Assembly (NCBI RefSeq): GCF_020782235.1
Contig: NZ_JAJGNO010000006.1
Coordinates: 186,001 to 250,000 of the forward strand
Reading direction: 5' to 3'
From: Sphingobium naphthae
GTDB lineage: Bacteria; Pseudomonadota; Alphaproteobacteria; Sphingomonadales; Sphingomonadaceae
DNA length: 64,000 bases
The notes beneath the pieces are model-generated. The model did no database searches and had not been told where the DNA came from. It was given only the letters and a program-made list of their open reading frames with translations. This document shows, one piece after another, positions 54,583 to 63,726 of this stretch; the first letter of the stretch is position 1, and each line of letters begins with the position of its first letter. The position numbers were made by a program, and so were the translations under genes.

Positions 54583-55038
54583 ATGAGAATATTGGTCGAT
54601 GCCGACGCCTGCCCCGTCAAGGAGGAGATTTACAAGGTCGCCTGGCGGCACGAGGTGCCCGTCGCCATCGTCAGCAACAGCGTCATTCGTGTGCCCGCTC
54701 ACCCGCTGGTCGAGCGCGTGGTCGTGAGTGACGGCTTCGATGCGGCGGACGACTGGATCGCGGAACGGGCCGATGCGGCAACGGTCTGCGTCACCGCCGA
54801 CATCCTGCTCGCCGACCGGTGCCTCAAGGCCGGGGCGCAAGTGATCGCGCCCAATGGCAGGCCCTTCACCACCAGCTCGATCGGCGCGGCGATCGCCACG
54901 CGCGCGATCATGGCGGATCTGCGCGCGGGCGCGGTGGGCGATGCGATCGGCGGCCCGGCGCCCTTTTCCAAAGCGGATCGCTCGCGCTTCCTGTCGGCGC
55001 TGGACGAGGCGCTGGTCCGCCTGAAGCGCGGCCGCTGA
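54583..55038 (+). CDS. YaiI/YqxD family (DUF188) protein
   Basis: A 151-residue cytoplasmic protein of the PIN-like YaiI family. The start [20 protein letters not shown] is the family signature, with DDWIAERA and [11 protein letters not shown] following. Acidic residues at D7 and D9 suggest a metal-dependent nuclease fold, but no function is established. It overlaps the next gene by a single base (TGATG). Confidence 0.92.
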   Translation: MRILVDADACPVKEEIYKVAWRHEVPVAIVSNSVIRVPAHPLVERVVVSDGFDAADDWIAERADAATVCVTADILLADRCLKAGAQVIAPNGRPFTTSSIGAAIATRAIMADLRAGAVGDAIGGPAPFSKADRSRFLSALDEALVRLKRGR

Positions 55039-56225
55039 TGGCGGGGCCGATGGAGCAGCCCTGGGATGCGATCATCCTGGGCGCGGGCGCGGCGGGGATG
55101 ATGTGCGCCGCCGTCGCGGGGCAGCGCGGACGCCGCGTGCTGCTGGCCGACCATGCCGACGCGCCGGGCAAGAAGATCCTGATTTCCGGCGGCGGGCGGT
55201 GCAATTTCACCAATATCCACACGGCGGCGGACCGCTATCTGTCGGCCAACCCGCATTTCGCCAAGTCCGCGCTCGGCCGCTACAGCGCGCAGGATTTCCT
55301 GGCGCTGGTCGACCGCCATGGCATCGCCTGGCATGAAAAGACGCTGGGGCAGCTGTTCTGCGACGGATCGGCGAAACAGATCGTCGCCATGCTGCAGGCC
55401 GAATGCGACAAGGGCGGGGTCACCATGGCGCTGGGTGCGGGCATCACGGGGATCGATCATGGCGAGGGCCTGTATCGCGTGACGCTGGGCGATCGCGAGC
55501 ATCGTGCGCCCGCGCTGGTGCTGGCGACGGGCGGCCCGTCCATTCCCAAGCTGGGCGCGACCGGCTTCGCCTATGATGTAGCGCGGCGTTTCGGCCTGTC
55601 GGTGGTGCAGCCGCGCCCGGCGCTGGTGCCCTTCACCCTGGGGCCGGACGATGCGCTGTTCCAGTCGCTGTCGGGCGTGTCGGCGGATGTGGCAGTGCGC
55701 TGGGGCAAGACCCGCTTTCGCGAAGCGGCGCTCTTCACCCATCGGGGCCTGTCGGGACCGGCGATGCTCCAGATCAGTTCCTATTGGCAGCACCGAACGC
55801 CGATCCAGGTCGATTTCCTGCCGGATCGCGCGGCGGACTGGCTGCTGGAGGAGAAACGGGCGCGGCCGCGCGCGCAGCTGCGCAAGCTGCTGGGGCAGGC
55901 GCTGCCGGAGCGGCTGGCCGACGCGCTGCTGGAACGCGCCGGGGTGCAGGGCGAGCTTGGCGCGTTGAGCGACAAGGCGCTGCGGCAGCTGGGCGCGCGG
56001 CTGGCGGACTGGTCCTTCACGCCATCGGGCACGGAAGGCTATGCCAAGGCGGAAGTGACGGTGGGCGGCATCGCCACCGCCGGCCTGTCGTCGCGGACGA
56101 TGGAAGCGGCGAAAGCGCCCGGCCTCTACGCCATTGGCGAGGCGGTGGACGTCACCGGCTGGCTGGGCGGCTATAATTTCCAATGGGCCTGGGCCAGCGG
56201 CTGGGCGGCGGGCCAGGCGATCTGA
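55038..56225 (+). CDS. BaiN/HI0933-family FAD-dependent oxidoreductase
   Basis: A 395-residue flavoprotein. The FAD-binding motif ILGAGAAGMMCAAVAG is near residues 13-28, then ISGGGRCNFTN, the HI0933 hallmark, and ATGGPSIPKLGATG. The C-terminal YAIGEAVDVTGWLGGYNFQWAWASG is the second FAD contact. The reaction is not known with certainty for most members; some may reduce or hydroxylate tRNA uridine or bile-acid substrates. It overlaps the YaiI-family gene. Confidence 0.9.
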   Translation: MAGPMEQPWDAIILGAGAAGMMCAAVAGQRGRRVLLADHADAPGKKILISGGGRCNFTNIHTAADRYLSANPHFAKSALGRYSAQDFLALVDRHGIAWHEKTLGQLFCDGSAKQIVAMLQAECDKGGVTMALGAGITGIDHGEGLYRVTLGDREHRAPALVLATGGPSIPKLGATGFAYDVARRFGLSVVQPRPALVPFTLGPDDALFQSLSGVSADVAVRWGKTRFREAALFTHRGLSGPAMLQISSYWQHRTPIQVDFLPDRAADWLLEEKRARPRAQLRKLLGQALPERLADALLERAGVQGELGALSDKALRQLGARLADWSFTPSGTEGYAKAEVTVGGIATAGLSSRTMEAAKAPGLYAIGEAVDVTGWLGGYNFQWAWASGWAAGQAI

Positions 56226-56284
56226 GGCGGGAGCCGTTTGGCGGCAGTATCCTGGATCATGCGCGCAGGATTAGGCGCCCGGCA

Positions 56285-57982
56285 TCAGGCCCGTTGCGCG
56301 CGCGCGGCGGCGATGCTGGCCTGCAGATGCGATGGGCGGAACGGCTTTGACAGGCGCACGATGTCGGGCGCGATCAGGTCCACGCCCTGATAGCCCGATA
56401 TGATGAGCAGGGCGATGCCGGGATGGTCGCAGCGCAGCCGGATCGCCAGTTCCGCGCCCGTCATGCCGGGCATCACATGGTCGGTGACGACGATATCGGG
56501 ACGATAACCCGCATCGATCATGCCGAGCGCCAGTTCGGCATGATCGACGTCGACGACCTCATAGCCCATGTCGGCCAGCATGTCGCGGGTGCTGGCGCGG
56601 ACCAGCGCATTGTCGTCGACCAGCAGCAGCTTGCCGCTCTGCCGCCGTTCGGGCGCGTCTTGTGCATCCGGGCTGCCGGCGCGCGCCGGGTCCTGCGCGA
56701 CCGGCAGCCACAGCATGACCGTGGTGCCGCCGCCGACCTTGCTGTCGATCTCGATCGTGCCGCCCAGCTGTCCGGTCAGGCCATGGGCCATGGACAGGCC
56801 CAGCCCGTGGCCGGACGGCTTGGTGGTGAAAAAGGGCTCCATCGCCGATTTGCGCACTTCGGGCGTCATGCCGAACCCGGTGTCGCGGATGGCGATGCGG
56901 ATATAGTCGCCCGCCGCCAGGCCCGGGGGCGCGGGCCGGCGATCGGCGCTGATGCCCAGCGTGCCGCCATCGGGCATGGCGTCGCGACTGTTGATCGCGA
57001 TGTTGAGGATCGCCAGCTCCAGCTGGTTGGCGTCGGCGCGGACTGCGGGCAGATCGGCGGGCAGATCGACCGACAGGGCGATGCGCGGGCCCATGGTGCT
57101 GGCGAGCAGCGCCTGCATGCCCGCGACCAGGTCGGGCAGGTCCACCGCCGTGGGCGAGAGCGGCTGACGCCGCGCGAAGGTCAGCAGCCGCTGCACCAAT
57201 ATCTGCGCCGCCTCGGCCGCCTGCAGCGCCATGCCGGCGTGGCGGTCGATCGATTCGGGCGTGCGCTTGGGCGTCAGGATCAGGTCCAGCCCGGCGATGA
57301 TCGGGGTCAGCAGATTGTTGAAATCATGCGCGACATGGCCGGTCAGCTGGCCCATCGCCTCCATTTTCTGGAACTGGCGGACCATGTCCTGCGCCTGTTC
57401 CAGTTCCTGCGTGCGTTCGCGCACCCGCTCGTCCAGCTGGTCGTTCAGCGATTCGAGCGCGGCGAAGAGCCGGCCATTTTCCAGCGCGGTCGACGCCGCG
57501 CGGGCCAGCGCCTCCATCAACGCCACTTCATTGTCGCTGGGCTCGCCCTCTTCGGACCAATAGGCGCCGACCGCCGCCGTCGCCTCCATCCGGCCGATCG
57601 GCACCATCACCATGCTGCGCACGAAGGTGCGTTCATAGGCGTCGACGGGCACGCGGGCATCGTTGAAGATGTCGGGAATGACGACGGTCTGGCCGTGGCG
57701 CATGGCCCAACCCGACACGCAGTTGCAGGCCGGGAAACGCTGGCCGGCCCAGAGCGGCGCCATCGAATCCTCGGCAATATAATGGCACAGATCGCCTTCG
57801 CGCAGGATGACCGCGATGCCGTCCGCCCCCACGGCGCGGCGCGCAAAGGCGCGCAGCACATTGACGATGGCGTCGATCGATCGCGCGCCGGCGAGCGCCT
57901 CCATCGCTTCGGCCGCGATCGTCCATCGCGCGGCCAGCGCCTTCTGTTCCGAACTGCGCTCGCTCATGAGTTCCCTGGTCAT
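56285..57982 (-). CDS. soluble hybrid sensor histidine kinase (GAF-HisKA-HATPase-REC)
   Basis: A 565-residue kinase with no membrane helix. A GAF domain spans about 20-180 (CVSGWAMRHGQTVVIPDIF). A short coiled coil leads to HisKA with the phospho-His in VAHDFNNLLTPI near 217. The ATPase box has LAILNIAINSRDAM, DTGFGMTPEV and GHGLGLSMAHGL. The REC domain at the C-terminus has the phospho-Asp in DIVVTDHVMPGMTG. The signal it senses is unknown. GAGGG precedes ATG 57982; ATG 57967 is an alternative. No cognate regulator adjoins it. Confidence 0.92.
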   Translation of the reverse strand: MTRELMSERSSEQKALAARWTIAAEAMEALAGARSIDAIVNVLRAFARRAVGADGIAVILREGDLCHYIAEDSMAPLWAGQRFPACNCVSGWAMRHGQTVVIPDIFNDARVPVDAYERTFVRSMVMVPIGRMEATAAVGAYWSEEGEPSDNEVALMEALARAASTALENGRLFAALESLNDQLDERVRERTQELEQAQDMVRQFQKMEAMGQLTGHVAHDFNNLLTPIIAGLDLILTPKRTPESIDRHAGMALQAAEAAQILVQRLLTFARRQPLSPTAVDLPDLVAGMQALLASTMGPRIALSVDLPADLPAVRADANQLELAILNIAINSRDAMPDGGTLGISADRRPAPPGLAAGDYIRIAIRDTGFGMTPEVRKSAMEPFFTTKPSGHGLGLSMAHGLTGQLGGTIEIDSKVGGGTTVMLWLPVAQDPARAGSPDAQDAPERRQSGKLLLVDDNALVRASTRDMLADMGYEVVDVDHAELALGMIDAGYRPDIVVTDHVMPGMTGAELAIRLRCDHPGIALLIISGYQGVDLIAPDIVRLSKPFRPSHLQASIAAARAQRA

Positions 57983-58118
57983 CGGCGGCCCTCAACGTCA
58001 GAGTCGCAGACGCTTATATCATTGAAAAGACTTGGACGTGAAATGCCGTCAGTCCGCCGCATCGGCCGGCAGGATATAAAGGTGCGCTTAACCACGCAAG
58101 CCGCCCCGATCCGGCCCA

Positions 58119-60173
58119 TCAGGGGCCGCCATCCTCCGCTTCGGGCTGGGTGCGCGTGACCGGCGGCGGCGCCAGATCGGGCGGCGGCAGCGGCTGCGGC
58201 TCGTCGGTCGGGATGCGCAGCTGATTCGGCCCGACATTCACCGTCATGCCGCCGCCATCCACGCCCAGGCCGACATTGCCGATTCCGGTTTCGACCGTGA
58301 TGTTGGCGATCGCGTTGACCAGGTCCGCGTCCTGCGTTTCCTCGGGCGCGTCCTCGACCGGCTCGTTGATCGCGCCGCTCATGAAATTGCGCCAGATGCG
58401 CGCGGGCACGCCGCCGCCGGCCGCGCCGCCGGGCAGCGGCGCATTGTCGTCATTGCCGATCCACACCGCCGTCACCAGTCCACCGGCATAGCCCACGAAG
58501 ATCGCGTCGCGGCTGTCCTGCGTCGTGCCGGTCTTGCCGAACGTGCGGGTGCGCAGCGCCGCCGCGCTGCCGGTGCCGCGATTGGCGGCGGAGGACAGGA
58601 GATCGCGGATCATCTCCAGCTGGCTTTCGCTGAAGCGGCGCTGGCGCTGCATCAGCCGCTCGAACCAGCCCTGATCCTCGGGCGGCAGGCCATGGGCGAC
58701 CACCGGATAGGCGCCCGCCGCGACCGCCGCATAGGCTTCGGCGAGTTCGATCAGCGGAATTTCCGACGTGCCCAGCGCCAGGCTGAGATCCTCGGTCAGC
58801 GGCGCGGTGACGCCCAGGTCGCGCGCCACCTTGATCACATTGTCGACGCCGACCTGCTGCGTCAGCCGCACCGCCGCGACATTGCTGGACGCGGCAAAGG
58901 CCTGGCGCAGCGTGATGCGGCCCCGATATTTGCCGCCATGGTTGGAAGGGCGATAGCTGCCGGTGGTGAAGGGCGTGTCGTCGATCCTGTCGTCGGGCGT
59001 CATGCCGGCGCGGAAGGCGGCGAGATAGACGAACAGCTTGAAGGTGGACCCCGGCTGGCGCTTCGCCTGCACGGCGCGGTTGAAGCTGCTCTTGCCGTAA
59101 TTCTTGCCGCCGACCATGGCGACGACGCTGCCGTCGGGCTTCATCGCGACCAGCGCCGCCTGCGCCCCGCCCAGTGGGGCGCGGCGCACCGCCGCTTCGG
59201 CCAGGCGCTGGATGCGCCAGTCGAGCGTGGTTTCGATCCTCTGTTCGCCATAGACCGCGCCGGCGCGGTCGCGCGCGATCGGCAGCACCCAGTCGGCGAA
59301 ATAGGTGCCGCTGGTCGCGTCGGGATCATCATGCACGTCCAGCCGGGCCGGGCGCAGCCGGTTGCGCTCCGCCTGAGTCAGATAGCCCGCATCGACCATC
59401 GCCTGCGTCACCAGCGCGGCGCGCGCGCGGGCGCCGGGCAGGTTGCCGGTGGGGGCAAGGCGGGACGGGGCCTTGAGCAGCCCGGCCAGCATCGCCGCCT
59501 GCGGCACGGTCAGCCGCGCGGGCACGCGATTGAAATAATGCCGCGCCGCTGCGCGCAGGCCATAGACATTGTCGCCGAAATAGACGTTGGAAAGATAGCG
59601 CTCCATGATCTGGTCCTTGGTCAGCCAGACCTCCAGCCAGATCGCGATCAGCGCCTCGCGCGCCTTGCGGCCGAGTGTCCGGTCGCTGGAGAGGAACACG
59701 CCCTTTGCCAGCTGCTGGGTGATGGTGCTGCCGCCCTGCGACGCGCCGTCGGACCAGAGATTATGCCACATCGCCCGGGCAATGCCGCGCGGGTCGACGC
59801 CCCAATGGGTGGGGAAGCGCCGATCCTCGATCGCCATGAAGGCCTGGGGCACATGGGGCGGCAGTTCGGCCATCGTCACCGGCTTGTCGATCACCGCGCC
59901 GCGCCGCGCGATCAGATGCCCGTCGGCCGACATCAGGCTGATGCTGGGCGGGACGATCGGCCGCAGCGATTGGGAGAGCGGCGCGGTCACCGCCAGCCAG
60001 GCGACCAGGGTCATCAGCAGCGCGAGCAGGGCCGCCAGCACCCAGCCGACAATCTGCCATCGCCGCCGCCATGGGGTCGGCGGCGCAAAGGCGCTGGGCG
60101 GACCCGCGCCAAATTCGCGCGGCGGCAGCGCGGACGGATCGACGGGGCGAGAGTCGTTCATGGGTTCGTTCAT
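58119..60173 (-). CDS. class A penicillin-binding protein (PBP1A/1C-like)
   Basis: A bifunctional peptidoglycan synthase of 684 residues. One N-terminal transmembrane helix (IVGWVLAALLALLMTLVAWLA) precedes the GT51 glycosyltransferase (AIEDRRFPTHWGVDP, GGSTITQQLAKGVFL). The transpeptidase has SxxK in KRQPGSTFKLF, SSN in ASSNVAAVRL and KTG in GKTGTTQDSRDA. The C-terminal 60 residues are acidic and Pro-rich. An AT-rich promoter region faces a divergent small gene. Confidence 0.94.
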   Translation of the reverse strand: MNEPMNDSRPVDPSALPPREFGAGPPSAFAPPTPWRRRWQIVGWVLAALLALLMTLVAWLAVTAPLSQSLRPIVPPSISLMSADGHLIARRGAVIDKPVTMAELPPHVPQAFMAIEDRRFPTHWGVDPRGIARAMWHNLWSDGASQGGSTITQQLAKGVFLSSDRTLGRKAREALIAIWLEVWLTKDQIMERYLSNVYFGDNVYGLRAAARHYFNRVPARLTVPQAAMLAGLLKAPSRLAPTGNLPGARARAALVTQAMVDAGYLTQAERNRLRPARLDVHDDPDATSGTYFADWVLPIARDRAGAVYGEQRIETTLDWRIQRLAEAAVRRAPLGGAQAALVAMKPDGSVVAMVGGKNYGKSSFNRAVQAKRQPGSTFKLFVYLAAFRAGMTPDDRIDDTPFTTGSYRPSNHGGKYRGRITLRQAFAASSNVAAVRLTQQVGVDNVIKVARDLGVTAPLTEDLSLALGTSEIPLIELAEAYAAVAAGAYPVVAHGLPPEDQGWFERLMQRQRRFSESQLEMIRDLLSSAANRGTGSAAALRTRTFGKTGTTQDSRDAIFVGYAGGLVTAVWIGNDDNAPLPGGAAGGGVPARIWRNFMSGAINEPVEDAPEETQDADLVNAIANITVETGIGNVGLGVDGGGMTVNVGPNQLRIPTDEPQPLPPPDLAPPPVTRTQPEAEDGGP

Positions 60174-60281
60174 GCTGTATTATTCACATCATACAGTCAA
60201 GCCTGTCCCGCGCCGGGACAGCGGAAGATTGCCGGTCGCAAGCCATGGCCAAAATGGTAAATTATTCGTTAACGACATGCC

Positions 60282-60479
60282 ATGCGAACCCGTCCTCTTG
60301 TCCTCACGACCGAATCGGCCCGCCACCCCTTCCGGCAGCGCCTGCCCGCCCATGTCCTGCGCGTCAGCGACGACAAGGGCGCGCGCGGCAGGAAACCGGT
60401 CGACGACGACAAGGACTGGAAATTGTTCGCGCTCAGCTTCTGCGCCTTCTTCACGGCTTTCTACAGCTTCATCTTCTGA
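60282..60479 (+). CDS. small protein with C-terminal hydrophobic tail
   Basis: A 65-residue product not assigned to a family. It has a basic N-terminal half (RTRPLVLTTESARHPFRQRL), an acidic stretch (VDDDKDWK) and a C-terminal segment LFALSFCAFFTAFYSFIF that could be a tail anchor. It is divergent from the PBP gene. The start ATG and composition fit coding sequence, but no clear ribosome site is seen. Confidence 0.55.
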   Translation: MRTRPLVLTTESARHPFRQRLPAHVLRVSDDKGARGRKPVDDDKDWKLFALSFCAFFTAFYSFIF

Positions 60480-60523
60480 CGCCGCGTCGGCCGCGGCCCA
60501 CGGCTGCGAAGCGGCCGGGGGCG

Positions 60524-61834
60524 TCAGTGGCAAAGCGGGCCGTCGCATGCCTTGTGCAGCTTCCACGCCATCGCCGCGCAGGGCAGCGACAGGATGGCGA
60601 CCAGCAGCAGCTGCATCACCACCGACACGCCCGCGACGCTGAGGCCGATGGCGCAGAGCGATCCCACCACCATCGCGCCGCTGTTGACGATATTGTTGGC
60701 GGCCACGGTGCGCGCGGCCTCGCATTTTTCCACCGTGGTGGTGAGGAAGGCGTAGAGCGGCACCACGAACATGCCGCCGAAGGTCGCGACGCCCAGCAGG
60801 CAGAGCGAAAGCGGTATGGCGAGCGGATGGGCCAGAAACTCCGTCAGCGACAGCATCTGCCCCGCGGGCGCGGGCGTCCACAAGTCGCACACCACATGGA
60901 AGGCGACGATGCACAGCCCCATGCCGATGACCGACGCGGGCGCATATCGGGCCGACACATGCCCCTGCAACAGCCGGTTGATCGCGACCGATCCGATGGC
61001 GATGCCGATCGAGAAGATGGCGAGGAACAGGCTGGCGACCGGCTTGTCGGCGGTCAGCACATTCTTCACCAGCGGCGGGAACTGGATGAAGAGGATGGAG
61101 CCCACCGCCCAGAACAGGCTGATCGCCATGATCGCCAGGAACAGCCGGCGGATATGCATGGTGCCGCGCACCAGCGCGATGGACGATCGGATGATGTGGA
61201 AATCGATCGGCTGGGCCGACAGCAGCGACGGGGCAGGGGGCACCTTGCGCCCCGCGACATAGCCGATCAGCGCGGTGATGATGATGCCCACGGCCGCCGC
61301 CTCGACCGGGATGATGCCGGCCAGGATGGTGCCGGCCAGGATGGCGATATAGGTGCCCGCCTCGACCAGGCCGGTGCCGCCCAGCACTTCCTCGTCATGC
61401 AGATGCTGGGGCAGGATCGCATATTTGATCGGGCCGAAGAAGGTCGAATGAATGCCCATGGCGAACAGGGCGGCGAGCAGCAGGGGAATCGCCAGCGTAT
61501 GGACCGCGATGCCGCTCCAGATCAGCGCCAGCCCCGCCGCGCCGACCGCCATGATCGCGATCTCGGCCGCCTTGACCCAGCGGATGATCATCGCCTTGTC
61601 GCGCTGGTCCGCCAGCTGGCCCGACAAGGCGGACAGCAGGAAGAAGGGCAGGATGAAGAGGCCGGTCGCCAGCGCGCTGAACCAGGTTTCCGACCTTTCG
61701 TCGTTATACACTTGGTAGACGACGAACAGCACCATCGCGTTCTTGAACAGATTGTCGTTGAACGCGCCCAGCAGCTGGGTGATGAACAGCGGCAGGAAAC
61801 GACGCTTGTTCAGGAGCCTGAGCGAGGCTTGCAT
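60524..61834 (-). CDS. MFS transporter, LplT-like
   Basis: A 436-residue 12-helix MFS protein. LFITQLLGAFNDNLFKNA at the N-terminus and GIHSTFFGPIKYAILPQHL are typical of lysophospholipid flippases of the LplT/Aas group. In many alphaproteobacteria this domain is fused to acyltransferase and acyl-ACP synthetase domains; here it stands alone. It would return lysophospholipids to the inner leaflet, which is inferred. It is divergent from pgsA. Confidence 0.88.
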   Translation of the reverse strand: MQASLRLLNKRRFLPLFITQLLGAFNDNLFKNAMVLFVVYQVYNDERSETWFSALATGLFILPFFLLSALSGQLADQRDKAMIIRWVKAAEIAIMAVGAAGLALIWSGIAVHTLAIPLLLAALFAMGIHSTFFGPIKYAILPQHLHDEEVLGGTGLVEAGTYIAILAGTILAGIIPVEAAAVGIIITALIGYVAGRKVPPAPSLLSAQPIDFHIIRSSIALVRGTMHIRRLFLAIMAISLFWAVGSILFIQFPPLVKNVLTADKPVASLFLAIFSIGIAIGSVAINRLLQGHVSARYAPASVIGMGLCIVAFHVVCDLWTPAPAGQMLSLTEFLAHPLAIPLSLCLLGVATFGGMFVVPLYAFLTTTVEKCEAARTVAANNIVNSGAMVVGSLCAIGLSVAGVSVVMQLLLVAILSLPCAAMAWKLHKACDGPLCH

Positions 61835-62010
61835 GGAATAGGGGGTCTTCTTTCCCGTTAGCGACCTGGGCGGGGTCTAGCCGCTGGCGGCGTCCATGTC
61901 CAACGCTTGAGTCCAGCGGTTGCGCGTGGCGGCCGGCGCCGCCGGCCGGTTGCAGGGGGACATGACCGCACGCGCTTGTGTGCGACGCCGGACTGTGGCA
62001 GTCCGCCCCC

Positions 62011-62574
62011 ATGCTGACGCTGCCCAACCTGCTGACGCTTTCGCGCATCCTGACCGTCCCCCTGCTCGTCGCGCTGCTCTGGCCGGCGGAGCTTGGCGCG
62101 CGCTGGACGACTGGCTACGCGCTGGCTTTCGCTCTCTACTGCCTGATGGGCATCACCGATTATTTCGATGGCTATCTGGCCCGCGCCCAGGGCACGGTGT
62201 CGAAACTGGGCGTGTTCCTGGACCCGATCGCCGACAAGATCATGGTCGGCGCCGTCATCCTGATGCTGGCGGCGACGCGCGACATTGCCGGGCTGCACAT
62301 CGTCGCCGCGATGATCATCCTGCTGCGCGAGATCGCGGTGTCGGGCCTGCGCGAATTCCTTGCCGGGCTGCAGGTGTCGGTGCCGGTCTCGCGCCTCGCC
62401 AAGTGGAAGACGACCTTTCAGCTGATCGCGCTCGGCGCGCTGATCCTGGCCGGCGCGGTGCCGCAATTCCCGTTCGTGCAGATGGTGGGGATCATCACCT
62501 TGTGGGCGGCGGCGATCCTGACGCTGGTCACCGGCTGGGATTATTTGCGCGTCGGCATCAGCCATATGGATTGA
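62011..62574 (+). CDS. pgsA: CDP-diacylglycerol-glycerol-3-phosphate 3-phosphatidyltransferase
   Basis: It makes phosphatidylglycerol phosphate in the inner membrane. The CDP-alcohol transferase motif is DYFDGYLARAQGTVSKLG, continuing with FLDPIADK. Five or six hydrophobic segments and 187 residues match. ATG 62011 (MLTLPNLLTLSRIL) is the conserved start; an in-frame GTG at 61978 is not supported. It is four bases from moaD, an order found in related bacteria. Confidence 0.95.
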   Translation: MLTLPNLLTLSRILTVPLLVALLWPAELGARWTTGYALAFALYCLMGITDYFDGYLARAQGTVSKLGVFLDPIADKIMVGAVILMLAATRDIAGLHIVAAMIILLREIAVSGLREFLAGLQVSVPVSRLAKWKTTFQLIALGALILAGAVPQFPFVQMVGIITLWAAAILTLVTGWDYLRVGISHMD

Positions 62575-62578
62575 CCGG

Positions 62579-62839
62579 ATGACGGCGCTCACCATCGTCT
62601 ATTTCGCCTGGGTGCGCGAAGCGATCGGCCGGGACGAGGAGCAGGTCGATCGTCCGGCGGCCGGCGCGCGCATCGCCGATCTGGTGGAGATGCTGGCGGC
62701 GCGGGGCGGCGGCTATGCGCAGGCGCTGGGCGATCCCGCCCGGCTGCGCGCCGCGATCGACCAGCGGTTCGCCCCGCTCGACACGCCGATCGGCGAGGCG
62801 CGCGAGATCGCCCTTTTCCCGCCGGTGACGGGCGGATGA
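62579..62839 (+). CDS. moaD: molybdopterin synthase sulfur carrier subunit
   Basis: A ubiquitin-like sulfur carrier of 86 residues that ends in the thiocarboxylate Gly-Gly (FPPVTGG). TIVYFAWVREAIGRD starts the fold. Its last codons overlap the moaE ATG (ATGA). It pairs with moaE to make molybdopterin from cPMP. Confidence 0.95.
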   Translation: MTALTIVYFAWVREAIGRDEEQVDRPAAGARIADLVEMLAARGGGYAQALGDPARLRAAIDQRFAPLDTPIGEAREIALFPPVTGG

Positions 62840-63279
62840 AGCGGATCTCCGTCCAGGCGCAGGACTTCGACGTCGCGGGCGAAATGGCCGCGCTCGAGGC
62901 GCTGGGCGGCGGCGGCGTCGCCAGCTTCACCGGCGTGGTGCGCGGCGGCGACGGGCTGGTCGCGCTGGAACTGGAGCAATATCCGGCGATGACGCAGGCG
63001 CAGGTGGCGCGGATCGTCGACGACGCCATGGCGCGCTGGCCGCTGCTGGGCGTCAGCGTCATCCACCGCTACGGCCGGCTGGAGCCGGGCGCGCGCATCG
63101 TCTTCGTCGGCACCGCATCCCGCCACCGCACGGCGGCGCTGGAAAGCTGCGCCTTCCTGATCGACTGGCTGAAATCGCACGCCCCCTTCTGGAAGAAGGA
63201 GCATTTCGAAGACGGCGCGACCCGATGGGTCGAAGCGCGCGCCGAAGACGAGGCGAAGGCGAAAGGCTGGGGCGGCTGA
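62836..63279 (+). CDS. moaE: molybdopterin synthase catalytic subunit
   Basis: The catalytic partner of MoaD, 147 residues. SFTGVVRGGDGLVALELEQYP, then VSVIHRYGRLEPGARIVFVG and the Lys-containing WLKSHAPFWKKE are family motifs. It is coupled to moaD by a four-base overlap. A repeat-rich gap follows. Confidence 0.95.
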   Translation: MKRISVQAQDFDVAGEMAALEALGGGGVASFTGVVRGGDGLVALELEQYPAMTQAQVARIVDDAMARWPLLGVSVIHRYGRLEPGARIVFVGTASRHRTAALESCAFLIDWLKSHAPFWKKEHFEDGATRWVEARAEDEAKAKGWGG

Positions 63280-63316
63280 CGGCTGGATCGGGCCGACACC
63301 GGTCTCGGCGCACCCG

Positions 63317-63438
63317 ATCCTCCCCTGGCAGGGGAAGTGGCTGGCCGAAGGCCAGACGGAGGGGGGTCCCGCCATCGTGAGGGCGACACCCCTCCGTCCC
63401 GCGCTCCGCGCGCGACACCTCCCCTGCAAGGGGAGGAT
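63317..63438. repeat. long palindromic repeat (TCCTCCCC type)
   Basis: ATCCTCCCCTGGCAGGGGAA opens the left arm and CCTCCCCTGCAAGGGGAGGA closes the right. Inner arms ACGGAGGGG and CCCCTCCGT, with small CTGGCCGAAGGCCAG and GCGCTCCGCGCGC hairpins, complete the structure. A short stretch at 37506-37526 resembles one end. Confidence 0.88.
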
Positions 63439-63457
63439 AGCTGAAAACCACCACTCT

Positions 63458-63484
63458 CGTCATTCCCGCGAAGGCGGAGAATCC
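63458..63484. repeat. single-arm repeat (CGTCATTCCCGC type)
   Basis: CGTCATTCCCGCGAAGGCGG and AGAATCC are a common alphaproteobacterial repeat arm. No matching opposite arm is visible nearby. Confidence 0.55.
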
Positions 63485-63540
63485 AACTCTCTACCTGGTC
63501 GGCGCCAGAATTTTTGAGCGTCGGATGTCGACCATTTGCT

Positions 63541-63620
63541 GTCATCCCGGCCTTGAGCCGGGATCCCGCTTCTTCATTTGAGCGAAGAAAAGCGGGATGC
63601 CGGGTCAAGCCCGGCATGAC
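63541..63620. repeat. palindromic element, intergenic copy of the first ileS insert
   Basis: GTCATCCCGGCCTTGAGCCG then GGATCCCGCTTCTTCAT forms the left arm and GCCGGGTCAAGCCCGGCATG then AC the right. It shares arms and the central GATCCCGCTTCTTCAT with 41835-41917. Confidence 0.92.
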
Positions 63621-63726
63621 GACTGTAGGAATGGCAGGAAGCGACCAGTTTCAGTCATTAATGCCACTTGCTGTGTTGGCTTGAATCAGTCAAAATATTG
63701 AGCGCATTATCGAATGGCAGACGGGT

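Larger units (their letters stand above)
63280..63726. other. 447-base intergenic region packed with repeats
   Basis: No credible gene is seen. Three unrelated repeat types are stacked: 63317-63438, 63458-63484 and 63541-63620. The final 100 bases become AT-rich and lead into a low-GC membrane gene. Confidence 0.8.
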
